Source of the DNA: Carya illinoinensis
Lineage: Eukaryota > Streptophyta > Magnoliopsida > Fagales > Juglandaceae
Direction: 5' to 3'
Assembly: GCF_018687715.1 (NCBI RefSeq)
Contig: NC_056766.1
Coordinates: 44,990,933-45,054,932 of the forward strand
Length of the DNA stretch: 64,000 nucleotides
Position numbers and translations under genes: made by a program. Below the pieces are notes generated by a model. It was given only the letters and a program-made list of their open reading frames with translations, searched no databases and was not told where the DNA came from. Shown piece by piece: positions 23,436 to 33,700 of the stretch (positions are counted from its first letter, which is position 1; each line of letters begins with the position of its first letter).

Positions 23436-24001
23436 TAATAATAATAATAACAAATCTCCAATGAAAGGCACAAGAGTGGTTAGAGTTACCCATTTTCCAA
23501 CTCGTATCCAGCCAAATTGGCCACTTCTTGTAGGGCTGCCTTCCACCTTTCCACCTTCTTTACATCTTCGTTGAATTTTCCTACACATACAGCCAAAGCT
23601 TCTCCAAAACTACCTCTTTGATTTCGTACATCCGATGGATTTACATGGTAAAATATAGGTAAAACTATTTGTTGCTTTGTTTCCTTGCAATTGAGAATGT
23701 TGAGCAATTCATCCAAGCACCAAGTAGATGATGCATAGTTTTCTGAGAGCACGATAATTGAAAGCCGGGAATTTTCAATAGCTTGGAGAAGTGCAGGTGA
23801 GATTTCATCACCTCTTCTAAGCTCGTCCTCATCTATGTAGGTGTGGATGCCATTTTGAAGCAAAGCATGGTGGAGATGGGCAATAAAAGTATTGCGAGTA
23901 TCTTCTCCTCTAAAACTTAAGACTACATCATAAAACCACGGAGAGCTAACAGTAGAAGAGGAGGAAGAAGAGAGTCCAAGGAAGGACATGGAAGAAGTCA
24001 T
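19533..24001 (-). CDS. NLR B: TIR-NBS-LRR immune receptor, five exons, apparently intact
   Basis: Predicted exons: 24001-23490, 22908-21807, 21710-21423, 21329-20337 and 20240-19533. All junctions are GT/AG, phases agree, and the joined frame is 1,200 codons without a stop. Domains: TIR about residues 25-160 (VVLSFRGEDTRNTF; BB-loop-like DEDELRRGDEIS; SSTWCLDEL with the conserved Glu of TIR NADases); NB-ARC with P-loop GVGGIGKTT (about 228), kinase-2 LLILDDVD (about 307), RNBS-B KIIITTRD, GLPLAL (about 395), FLDIAFFFKG, and MHD within LWMHDLLQDM (about 498); LRRs about 600-930; then a C-JID-like domain from GIIFPGNKIPYWF (about 974) and an acidic, Ser-rich tail. The start is the first ATG of MTSSMSF, conserved in A; an upstream in-frame ATG (24154) lies in non-conserved sequence. 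Known family role: cytosolic/nuclear effector sensing and NAD+ cleavage by TIR. The effector is unknown. Confidence 0.9.
20241..20336 (-). other. NLR B intron 4, in frame and stop-free
   Basis: Donor GAG|GTATGTCTC at 20336 and acceptor GCCGTACAG at 20241. The intron is 96 nt, exactly 32 codons, and open, so the LRR exon and last exon form one continuous frame of 597 codons. Retention would add a Leu/Phe/Cys-rich segment (SLCFLLLFCVFGLAC core) between LRR and C-JID. The equivalent in A (about 13752-13660) has an in-frame stop after SLCFL. Splicing is the expected default. Confidence 0.7.
23400..23452. repeat. (AAT)n microsatellite in NLR B intron 1
   Basis: Interrupted AAT array of about 17 units just inside intron 1 after the exon 1 donor (23489). 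Longer than the matching array of A. Confidence 0.9.
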
Positions 24002-24124
24002 TGTGTTTGCAATGCCTTGAGTTCTACCTATCCTTATCGCACATAAATATTGGACATGGGGCTCTCCTTTAAAAGACAAGTGGCAGCGTTTGTCATTAAA
24101 GAGTAGCGTACAAAAGTTAAAGAA

Positions 24125-24130
24125 TTGACT
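24125..24130 (+). promoter_or_regulatory. W-box-like element upstream of NLR B
   Basis: TTGACT about 124 bp before the start codon. TTGAC(C/T) is the WRKY-factor core common in defence gene promoters. A six-base match is weak evidence on its own. Confidence 0.25.
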
Positions 24131-24181
24131 GAACTTTCGTTGAACTTTCCTCAATTACATGTCGCAGTTGTGTGTTAGGTC

Positions 24182-24505
24182 TGATTTAATTTGAGGAGTG
24201 AAATTAGATAATAATTTTGTGAATAGCAGTAAGATAATTTGTGAATAATAGTGAAATAATTTGAGTTGATTATTTTTTAGAATTTGAGAAATGAGAGATA
24301 AAAAGTCAAATAAAAAATATTATAAAGTTAAATATTGTAAGAATATAGTTTTAGAATATTATTTTTGTTTGAGAATTTGAAAAAGTTAGAATTGTTTTTT
24401 ATTTTTTATTTGAAAGTTTGAAAAAGTTGTAATGATTATTTTAAAAATGTTGTATTTGAATTATGTTTAAAATAAGATGATATGATAATTTTGTGTCTCA
24501 TCTGA
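24182..24505. repeat. MITE-like repeat in NLR B upstream region
   Basis: AT-rich, about 320 bp. Shares TTTTGTGAATAGCAGTAAGA, GTGAAATAATTTGAGTTGAT and TAAGAATATAGTTTTAGAAT with 26597-26812, and ends with a GATGATATGATAATTTTGTG block. About 180 bp from the B start codon. No ORF. Confidence 0.6.
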
Positions 24506-24865
24506 AGTCTCAAACCCCGCCCGTCATCAAACTATCAATGAGCAGTAGGGTAATTAGTTTATCAGTGTACAAAATTGTGAAAGTACTTCCAGATTAAAAT
24601 CTCTTGAAGAAAATTAGGGAAAGGTTGGATTGCTATGTCCTTCATGTGCACACACATGGATATGGAATCCATAATCTCCTAACTGATGCCAATAACGTTT
24701 CTGGTTTTACTTATCAAAAAGTAAATAAATAAAGATCAAACTCATGATATTAATATTTGAATATTATCGGTATAATATTATTGCCGGAGTCCATGCACGC
24801 TAGCTCAAGTCCATATATACGCGTTTATATTACAAAAGAGAAAAATAATTAATTAGCTGCATGAT
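24506..24865. other. Intergenic, nothing recognised
   Basis: AT-rich sequence between the MITE and the local direct duplication. No gene, repeat copy or structured element seen. Confidence 0.4.
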
Positions 24866-25253
24866 CAAAGACTCGTACGTTGAATTACTTCCTTGCTTCA
24901 ACACGTTTTGGGATTTTTTACGTCCATAGTACCGTTGAATTTCTGAAGCACAAAAAAATATCCCAAAAGACGGGCTAAAGAACAAAGACATGGTCACATG
25001 ATACGCATTTATATTATGAGTACTCCATATATACGCATTTATATTATAAGTCATGATCAAAGACTCGTACGTTGAATTACAATTCCGTGCTTCAACACGT
25101 TTTGGGTTCATAATTCTGGTCAGCATTTTAGATAATTTTGGTTCATGAATCATTGGATGTTTAAAGTCTTCATGTGATTTTTTATGTCCATATCGTTGAA
25201 TTTCTGAAGCACAAAAAACTATCCCAAAAGACGGGCTAAACAAACAAAGACAT
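24866..25253. repeat. Imperfect direct duplication
   Basis: 24866-24991 and 25053-25253 are related. Both start ATCAAAGACTCGTACGTTGA, contain TTCAACACGTTTTGGG and end CCCAAAAGACGGGCTAAA. The second copy carries about 75 extra bases in the middle. A short GTACTCCATATATACGCATT-type stretch separates them. Minus-strand frames here (24830-25243) repeat with the DNA and look fortuitous. Confidence 0.8.
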
Positions 25254-25565
25254 GATACAGATCAGCATGAGTAGAATGAGTAGATGATGATGGAGGCCGG
25301 TCGTATACGTAGGGTGCGGGCTGTGTTCATCGTTTCACATTAATTAATTTCCTGTGGCTCGCGGGAAATAGCTAGCCTGAACCCCTCGTTTTGGTACTAG
25401 AACTACTCCACCCAATCACATGATGAGTTGGATATAAAAATATATATCATGCCTGAGTTGCCTTGCTGGATGTGACATTAGATAATTTAGATTCTAATCT
25501 TCCCATAACGTGAAATTTGATATTTTTTCACTACCAATCCATGGTAAATTGGTCATGAGTAGGAC
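25254..25565. other. Intergenic, nothing recognised
   Basis: No convincing reading frame or repeat between the direct duplication and NLR fragment C. Confidence 0.4.
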
Positions 25566-26250
25566 TTGTTGAAAGTGTTTCTAAATGGACTAACTCATCC
25601 ACGTCAACAAGAATTAAGAAAACTCTTCTAGAGCAAAGCCTGCGCGCTTTAACTCATAAACTCCTCTATCAACATTACCAACATCAAAACATTTAGAGGC
25701 TTTTAGAATCTTATTAAGAAGTGTATTCTGCATTTGGACCAGACCACCTACTTGGTTTGAATTAAGTTTCTTTAACATTTTTCAAGAAACAATGGTGCTA
25801 TCAAATTGTGAAAAAATTGAATTATAGATCTTTTTGGCAATAGTTGTCTTACCAATTCCTCCAACTCCAAATATTCCCACCATGCGTATGTCATTCATCC
25901 CGAGACTTAAAAGCAAATCAATGTCTTGCATACGAGACTTCATCCTAACTAGATATTTTACAACGTTTAGATATGAATAATTTACTATTCTAGAGATCTC
26001 TTGAACGATTTCTTGGATGAATTTCGATTCATTCCTGCATACAAGTAAATTAATAAGCTGGACTCTTCACATGAAAAATAAGCAACATAATCTAATTAGG
26101 TTTTTTTAATCTTATGACCAAAAGCAAAATAAAAATTAAGTGGTATAGGTTCTAGGGTATAGAATCCCCCCTCCCCAAATCCCAATCCGCACAATCCTTG
26201 ACCACAAGTAATTCTCTCCTGTTTGTTAAATTCATATCTTTTACAAAAGC
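25566..26250 (-). pseudogene. NLR C: NB-ARC fragment
   Basis: Third member of the A/B subfamily. The start of exon 2 is at 26036 (acceptor CAG then GAATGAATC) and runs through GVGGIGKTTIAKK to the kinase-2 Asp stretch near 25590, then breaks off. Small indels (after LRA near 25650; an ATTAAG insertion near 25768; an extra residue near 25797) shift the frame. 26037-26250 matches the 3' part of intron 1 of A and B. No TIR exon follows on the right. Confidence 0.85.
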
Positions 26251-26394
26251 AGGGAATGGTCCGAATGATTTTTCTCAAAATGAGAAAGGGTGACCTAAGG
26301 GACGTGTTGGGACCAAGGTTGATTAACAAGAGCACGATGTCTCTCACAAATATATATACCATCTTTTCTACATGACCAAGGCTGAATGAGTTTA

Positions 26395-27120
26395 GTTCAA
26401 AACCGTGTAAATGGGTGCAAGTTAGCTTACCAATCATACTTGTAATTCATATTTCTCGCAAGACTTAAATCTATCTTGAAACGCCATTATTGGCGTGGGG
26501 AGATTGGAAGATGTTGGAATAGCTACTTTAATGTGATAAATTTTCAATGCTCCCACGTCAGGAAATCCCAAAAGTCTAAAGTTCATTACACGCCGCGTTA
26601 GGGATAAGGAGTGAGATGAGATGAGATGAGGATTTTGTAAATAGTAGTAAGATAGTTTGTGAATAGTAGTGAAATAATTTGAGTTGATTATTTTTTAGAT
26701 TTTGAAAAATGAGAGAAAAAGTTGAATAAAAAATATTGTAAGAATATAGTTTTAGAATATTATTTTTGTTTGAAAATTTGAAAAAGTTGAAATTTTTATT
26801 ATTTTTTACCGCGTTCGGAAATCTCAATTAAAGTCTAAAGTTCATGCAAGAAATTCAATAGAACAGTCTTAATGGGTACTCTTTGATTTTGACGTTTGTT
26901 TAATTAACGTGGAAGGACTTGATCAATTCAAAACTGTGTAAATGGTATTGCAAGTTGGCTTACCCAGAAACTTCTGCTGCATCAGGAAATCCCAAAAGTC
27001 TAAAGTTCATACAAGAAATTCAATAGACCAATCTTCACGGGAGTTTGATTTTGCCGTTTGTTTAATTCACGTGGAAGGACTTCATAAATATCTCAGAATT
27101 GGGTCAATGAAAGAAGAGAA
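26395..27120. repeat. Low-copy repeat cluster
   Basis: The block around AAACTGTGTAAATGG / CAAGTTGGCTTACC occurs at about 26397, 26928 and 47053. The block ending CTACTTTAATGTGATAAAT is at about 26500 and 46955. 26575-26596 plus 26826-26945 resembles 26985-27085 (TCTAAAGTTCATACAAGAAA; TTTGTTTAATTCACGTGGAA), with a MITE (26597-26812) between. Identity of the parent repeat unknown. Confidence 0.6.
26597..26812. repeat. MITE-like repeat, second copy
   Basis: Starts GAGATGAGATGAGATGAGG, then follows 24200-24400 closely. It ends early, after a TTTTTATTATTTTTTACC stretch, so the right end is missing or diverged. Confidence 0.6.
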
Positions 27121-27189
27121 TTCATTACAACAATCCTAATGTACGTTCCATCTTAACATTTGTTTTATGCGAAAAGACTAGTATCAGAA

Positions 27190-27279
27190 AAGGAAGAAAA
27201 AATGTATTGCAAGAAAGTAGAAAGAAAACTGTGTCTTGGAGAGAAAACTGATCAAAACTTGTGTCGTATTTCTTGTATT
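27190..27279 (-). repeat. C2 3' LTR, distal piece
   Basis: Continuation of the LTR begun at 40665, separated by insertion of X1 between GTATT (27275-27279) and GTATC (40548-40552), four of five bases matching. The outer (left) boundary is uncertain, since the 5' LTR is not present to compare. Confidence 0.5.
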
Positions 27280-27525
27280 TGTAACGTCTCAACTCCCATG
27301 TACGGAAACCCGGGAATCTTCATGGCATTGGGATGATAATAACACAAGTCACGCATTCCAATGATAAGTTTCAAGTGTGTGTACAAGCAAAAAGTGTACA
27401 ACAAAAAACGCAACGGATAAATTAAATAAGTCAACTAAGTACCAAAATTTTAAATACAGACTACCAAAATAAAACTATTACCGAAAATTATACAGTTATC
27501 TGTGAAAATAAAGTAAAAAGCCAAA

Positions 27526-28866
27526 TGTTGAACCCAAAATTTCAAGTTTTGTGTAATTATATATTTACACATGGATTTTGATGATAACAAATGAATTCAA
27601 AGAATAAAGAAGTCTCAAGCTCAAGTTGTCTACACAATGGAGTCAAGCACATCAAGGAAACAAGCATGAGCAAGAAGGGAACAAGTTCACATTAAAATTA
27701 TAGAGTAATGTTGTAAATCTCTTCAAAATTCGAAATTAGGATTAATGCTCAAAATTAATATTTTATCATAAAGCATTAAAATACATTTTTCACATGTGCA
27801 TGAATATTTTTGAAAATTAAATTTGAAAATTTTGAAAGATGATTGATTGTCATCTTTTGCATGTGCATGCCTTGATTAAAGGGTTGAACTTTAAAAATAT
27901 TAAAGATGATTGATTGTCATCTTTCACATGTGCATGTTTTATTTGAATATTTTCAAAAGTGATTGATGCTTTTTTAGACTTATACAAAAAGTAAAAGATT
28001 AGGTTTGAATTTTTTGAAAATGAAAGTGTGCTCATTTTGTCATATGCCAAAAGTAAAAGATTAGGTTTGATTTTTTTTGAAAAAGTGAATGATGTTGTCT
28101 TTGACAATTGAAAAAGAAGAACCTTTTATTTGAATTCTTTGAAAAAGTGAATGATGTTGTCTTTGACAATTGAAAAAGAAAAACCTTTTATTTGAATTTT
28201 TTGAAAAAGTGAATGATGTTGTCTTTGACATGTGAATCTTTTTAAATTTGAATATGAAGTCTCATATGCCTATAAATAGATCATTTGAGAGCTTCACATT
28301 TACAACACCAAGAGCATACAACATTCATTCAAAACTTTCATTCTCTCTTCTCTAAGCATTGAGCCTTAATCCTTGTTCATTTTGAGAGATATAGTTTGCG
28401 ATGTATTGTTCTTATTTCACTCATTGAGGAGTGTTTTCTGATAACCTACCCACTATCAGATCTTGTATCAGAAAAAGGGTGTGTATAACCCTTGTGTGTG
28501 TAGAAAGTATTCTACACGGGGAATAGTTAAATCACCACGTGTAAGGTGATTGCAAGTGTAGAGGGTGTTCTACACGGATCCTTTGTAGCGGTATTGTTCA
28601 AAGGTGTAATAGGTTTCTATCTCCACCTGAAGGAGGTTGAATAGTGAATTTGGGAATCCTCAAGGGGTAGCTTGAGGCGAGGACGTAGGCAGTGGGGCCG
28701 AACCTCGTTAACATACTGAGTTTGCTTCTCTCTTACCCTTACTCTTTATATTTATTGTTATTTCATATTTTGTTTATATTTTATATTATATATTTGATTT
28801 ATAATTGTTATTTTTTTTAATACAATTCAATTCACCCCCCCTCTTGTGTTAGTCATCTGGGCAACA
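27526..28866 (+). repeat. 5' LTR of the SIRE-like element
   Basis: 1,341 bp, TGTTGAACCC to GGGCAACA. Holds a TATA box CCTATAAATAG (28269-28279). A 62-bp internal tandem repeat (about 28083-28230, 2.6 copies, containing GAATGATGTTGTCTTTGACA) is present in both LTRs. It has about 66 bp more than the 3' LTR around 27825-27900, between two copies of GATGATTGATTGTCATCTTT. Confidence 0.95.
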
Positions 28867-28868
28867 AT

Positions 28869-28880
28869 TGGTATTAGAGC
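28869..28880 (+). promoter_or_regulatory. Primer-binding site of the SIRE-like element
   Basis: TGGTATTAGAGC, two bases inside the 5' LTR end, 11 of 12 matching the initiator-Met tRNA complement. A perfect TGGTATCAGAGC lies 190 bp further on (29059-29070) within a similar AACAATTGGTAT context. Confidence 0.8.
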
Positions 28881-29115
28881 TAGTTGACCTGTACTGTTCA
28901 TACAGGCAGATCACCCATGGGAACTCTCGCTTGTGACTGTGTCACCGAGGCAAGACTCTTCGACCATGGGTGACGGTGCACCGGTAGAGACGGTGGCCGG
29001 CTAGTCTGGTAGGTACAATTGTTAGGTGACATAGGTGCGGCCTATGATCAGTAACAATTGGTATCAGAGCTAAGAGCTCTATTATAAGATTAACTATCTT
29101 TTGAGTTAAGATCTT

Positions 29116-30744
29116 ATGGCTAACATTGCAGCTTCATTTGGTGAAGGTCAATCTAGCAGTCGGCCTCCACTCTTTTGTGGAGATAATTACTCATTCTGGA
29201 AAGTTAGAATGAGAATATTTCTTCAAGCTCAAGGTAGAGAAATCTGGAAATGTATTGTAAATGGACCTTATATTCCAACAAAAGTGGTTGATGGAGTAAA
29301 GGTCAAAAAGGAAGAAGAAGAGTTTGATCGTGAAGACGATAGGCTTTATACTTTAAATTTAACTGCTATGAATTTATTATATAATACTCTTAATGGAAAT
29401 GAGTTTAATAGAATAATGAATTGCGCTACGGCAAAAGAAATTTGGGATAACTTGGAAGTAACTTATGAAGGAACTTCGCAAGTAAATGAATCAAAAATTT
29501 ATATTCTTACTCATGAATATGAAATGTTTAAGATGAATGATGATGAATCTATTTCTAGTATGCACACTCGTTTTACTAACATCATAAACAACTTGACAGC
29601 TCTTGGCAAAGTTTATTCCAAGGTGGAGATATTAAGAAAAATTTTCAACTCTTTACCAAAACGTTGGGAATCAAAAGTTACAGCGATTCTTGAAGCTAGA
29701 GACCTCAAGAAGCTCGAAGTCAATGAACTCATCGGGTCACTTATCACCCATGAGTACACATTGAAAAGAGGAGAAGAAGAAGGAAAGTCAAAGAAGAGCT
29801 TTGCACTTAAAGCTGTTCCTCATGAAAGTGAAAGTGATGAAGATGAGGAAAATGACGATAAAGATGAAGAAGTTGCGATGATAACAAGAATAATTCAGAG
29901 GTTCTTGAAGAAAAATAGAACTCCTCCGAGGAAATCTTTCAAAAAGTTTTCCAAGAAAGATTCAGGTAAAAACGACACTTTAATTTGTTATAAATGCAAT
30001 AAACCTGGTCATATCAAGCCAGATTGTCCTCTGCTAAAGAAAGATCGAAACAAGGGCAAGAAAGCAATGAAAGCTACATGGGATGATGATTCAAGTAGCT
30101 CAGATAGTGAAGCAAGCAATGAAGAATCAGCAAATCTTTGTCTTATGGCTAAAGATGACATTGAGGTAACAAATCTTGATAATATTGAAAATCCTTCATA
30201 TGAAGAATTGCAAAATGTTTTAGAAGAGATTTATGAGGAATTTGAAAAATTGAGTATCAAGTATACTGCTTTGAAAAAGAAAAATTCTTCTTTAACAAAC
30301 GAAATTGAAATTTTAAGAAAAGAAAGTATCATTTTGAAAGATGAAAATCTTGAATTGAATAAGAAGAAAACCGATTTAGAAAATATTGTTGAAAACTTTA
30401 CGAATAGAAAAAGAAATTTTGAAAAACTTCTTGGTAGTCAAAGATGTGTTTTTGACAAGGCAGGTTTGGGATATATGCCAAAACAAAAATACAAACCTTA
30501 TAAAAATTTCTTTGATAATCATTCTACCTCAAAAACTAATATTCAAAATTCTTTTCATAAAAATAATTTTGTCAAAAAAGGATATAATCATTCAAGTTTT
30601 TCATATATGTCACATACTATTTGTAATTTTTGTAATAGAAATGGTCATAATTATCATACTTGTCCTATTAGAAGAAATCATACAATGACTATTAGGGCCA
30701 TATGGGTACCTAAAAATCTTATTTCTTCTAATACTAATAAATAA
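29116..30744 (+). CDS. SIRE-like gag
   Basis: A 542-residue gag. N-terminal UBN2-type domain (PPLFCGDNYSFWKVRMRIFL near residue 20; AKEIWDNLEVTYEGTSQV near 110; FTNIINNLTALGK near 155). First CCHC knuckle CYKCNKPGHIKPDC (about 293-306). Long coiled coil about 355-440 (Leu/Ile heptads with Lys/Glu). QRCVFDKAGLGYMP follows, then a second knuckle CNFCNRNGHNYHTC near 505. It packages element RNA in virus-like particles. ATG at 29116 follows the 29059 PBS-like site by 46 bp. The frame closes with TAA at 30742-30744 and reads on to another stop at 30781. Confidence 0.95.
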   Translation: MANIAASFGEGQSSSRPPLFCGDNYSFWKVRMRIFLQAQGREIWKCIVNGPYIPTKVVDGVKVKKEEEEFDREDDRLYTLNLTAMNLLYNTLNGNEFNRIMNCATAKEIWDNLEVTYEGTSQVNESKIYILTHEYEMFKMNDDESISSMHTRFTNIINNLTALGKVYSKVEILRKIFNSLPKRWESKVTAILEARDLKKLEVNELIGSLITHEYTLKRGEEEGKSKKSFALKAVPHESESDEDEENDDKDEEVAMITRIIQRFLKKNRTPPRKSFKKFSKKDSGKNDTLICYKCNKPGHIKPDCPLLKKDRNKGKKAMKATWDDDSSSSDSEASNEESANLCLMAKDDIEVTNLDNIENPSYEELQNVLEEIYEEFEKLSIKYTALKKKNSSLTNEIEILRKESIILKDENLELNKKKTDLENIVENFTNRKRNFEKLLGSQRCVFDKAGLGYMPKQKYKPYKNFFDNHSTSKTNIQNSFHKNNFVKKGYNHSSFSYMSHTICNFCNRNGHNYHTCPIRRNHTMTIRAIWVPKNLISSNTNK

Positions 30745-30784
30745 ATGATCCAAAGAACTTGGGTACCAAGAAAAATCATTTGAA

Positions 30785-33700
30785 TTGTTTTTATTAGTAT
30801 GCATGAAGTCATCCACAAGCAAAAATAAGTGGTTTTTAGATAGTGGATGTTCAAGACACATGACGGGAGACAAGACTAAGTTCTTTGATCTTAGATCTAA
30901 AGAAGAAGGACACGTGACATTTGGAGACAACTCGAAAGGGAAGATCGTGGGAATAGGTAAAATTGGTAATGAATCTTCTCTCATAATTGAAGATGTTCTA
31001 CTTGTTGAAGGTTTAAAACATAATCTTTTGAGCATAAGTCAATTATGTGATAAAGGATTTACAGTTACTTTTAAAATGGATAAATGCATTATTTTGAATG
31101 ATCATGATTGTAATATTTGTTTTATTGCTTTTAGAAACAATAATGTTTATACAATTGATTTTGAAGAAATTACCTCACAAGATGCTATTTGTCTGTCAGC
31201 TCAAAATGAAACTAGTTGGTTATGGCATAGAAGATTAGGTCATGCCAATATGGAACTTATTTCCAAACTTTCAAAAAATGATCTTGTGAGAGGTTTACCA
31301 AAAACATATTTTCTTAAAGACAAAATTTGTGATGCATGTCAATTTGGTAAACAAACAAAAACTTCTTTTAAAACTAAGAAACATATTTCCACTACTAGAC
31401 CATTGCAACTGATACACATGGATCTTTTTGTACCAAATAGAGTTGCAAGTCTAGGTGGAAAATATTATGCATTTGTTATTGTTGATGATTTCTCTAGATA
31501 TACTTGGGTCATCTTTCTTGCTCATAAAGATGAGGCACATAATGCCTTTACCAAGTTATGCAAGAGAATTCAAAATGTAAAGGGCTATACTATTTCAAGT
31601 ATCCGAAGTGATAGGGGAAAAGAGTTTGTTAATAAAAATATTGAAACATTTTGTGATGAAAACGGTTTTGTACATAATTTTTCTGCTCCTCGAACTCCTC
31701 AACAAAATGGGGTAGTAGAGAGGAAAAATAGATCTCTTCAAGAAATGGCAAGAACAATGCTCAATGAGAATAACTTGCCTAGTTATTTTTGGGCTGAAGC
31801 GGTAAGTACTGCATGTTATGTTATAAATAGAGTTATGCTAAGGTCTAAGTTAGATAAAACCCCCTATGAGCTTTGGAATGAGAAAAAGCCCAACATTGGT
31901 TACTTTCATGTATTTGGATGCAAATGTTTTATTTTGAATGACAGGGATAATTTAGGCAAGTTTGATGCAAAATCTGATGAAGGTATCTTTCTCGGGTATT
32001 CTACTAATAGTAAAGCTTATAGAGTATTCAACAAAAAGACTTTAACTGTGCAAGAATCTATGCATGTAGTATTTAATAAATCTAATTCTCCACTCTCCAA
32101 GAAATCTATTGATGAAGAAACAGAAGGTATAAATAACACAGAAAATCCTAATCTCAACAAAGAGAAAACAATAGAGGAAGTTCAACATGGAGCCATCAGG
32201 AAAGATCATCAAAATTTAATACAAGATGCAACCAAACAGTGGAAATTTGTGAAAGATCATCCAGTGGAACAAATTTTGGGAGAACCTTCACAAGGTGTAA
32301 GTACTCGATCATCTCTTAGAAATATTTGCAATCATACTGCTTTTCTATCTCAAATTGAACCCAAAAATATTAATGACGCACTTCTTGATGAATCTTGGAT
32401 TCTAGCTATGCAAGAAGAGTTGAATCAATTTGAAAGAAATGATGTTTGGACACTTGTTCCTAGAACCAAAAATCATACTATTATTGGAACAAAATGGGTT
32501 TTTAGAAACAAGAAAGATGAGTCCGGAGTCATTACTAGAAATAAGGCTCGACTTGTAGCCCAAGGTTTTAATCAAGAAGAAGGAATCGATTATGATGAGA
32601 CATATGCACCTGTCGCAAGATTAGAAGCTATTCAAATGCTACTTGCATATGCTTGTTATAAAGATTTCAAACTTTTTCAAATGGATGTTAAAAGTGCTTT
32701 CTTAAATGGTTTTATAAATGAAGAGGTATATGTTGAGCAACCTCCAGGTTTTGAAAATCATATTTCCCCAAATCATGTTTTCAAACTCACAAAAGCACTA
32801 TATGGACTTAAACAAGCTCCTAGAGCTTGGTACGAGAGACTCAGTGGTTTGTTGATTGAAAAAGGTTTTTCAAGAGGAAAAATCGACACAACTCTTTTCA
32901 TTAAATATGAAAATGATGATATTCTTTTGATTCAGATTTATGTTGATGATATAATATTCGGTGCTACTAATGAAAATATGTGTCAAGTTTTTGCTAAGAC
33001 TATGCAGGAAGAATTTGAGATGAGCATGATGGGTGAACTTACATTCTTTCTCGGATTGCAAATTAAGCAAGCAAAAAATGGAACATTCATCAATTAATCA
33101 AAATATATTAAGGAATTACTGAAAAAGTTTGGGATGGAAAATGCTAAGGAAATTGGAACACCAATGAGCCCATCAACTAAACTTGATAAAGATGAATCCG
33201 GTAAGCCAGTTGACTCGAAGATATATCGAGGTATGATTGGTAGCTTATTATATTTAACAGCCAGTAGACCAGATATTATGTTTAGTGTGTGCTTATGTGC
33301 ACGCTTTCAATCATCTCCAAAAGAATCACATTTAATTGCAGTTAAGCGCATTCTTAGATATCTTAGTGGTACAATTAACCTAGGGTTATGGTACCCTAAG
33401 CACACATCTTTCGATCTAATCAGCTACACAGATGCAGATTATACTGGCTGTAAAATAGATCGAAAAAGCACTAGTGGAGCATGCCATTTCTTAGGTCATG
33501 CACTAGTTTCCTGGTTCAGTAAAAAACAAAATTCTGTTGCACTATCTACTGCTGAGGCAGAATATGTTGCTGCGGGTAGTTGTTGTGCTCAAGTTCTCTA
33601 CATGAAGCAACAACTTGAAGATTTTAAGCTCAAGTATAATCACATTCCAATCAAATGTGATAATACAAGTGCTATAAATCTTTCAAAGAACCCAATACAA

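Larger units (their letters stand above)
17819..24060. repeat. Tandem segmental duplication, unit 2 (NLR B)
   Basis: Counterpart of 11799-16500. It keeps the longer LINE fragment and the full five-exon NLR. Upstream of the B start codon the similarity to unit 1 runs to about 24060 (GGGGCTCTCCTTTAAAAG) and then stops. Confidence 0.85.

Noticed and set aside
23392..23588. Poly-Asn and poly-Leu frames
   Set aside because: Products of the (AAT)n microsatellite in NLR B intron 1.
24154..24154. Upstream ATG extending NLR B by 51 codons
   Set aside because: The extension is not conserved in A, lies in promoter-like sequence, and TIR proteins of this type start shortly before the domain; the ATG at 24001 is preferred.
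28900..29060. tRNA-like sequence in the SIRE leader
   Set aside because: Only the primer-binding match resembles a tRNA end; no cloverleaf or A/B boxes could be traced.
30610..31035. 141-codon minus-strand frame opposite gag/pol
   Set aside because: Exact antisense shadow of conserved gag end and protease coding sequence; no independent features, unlike the antisense pair downstream of pol.
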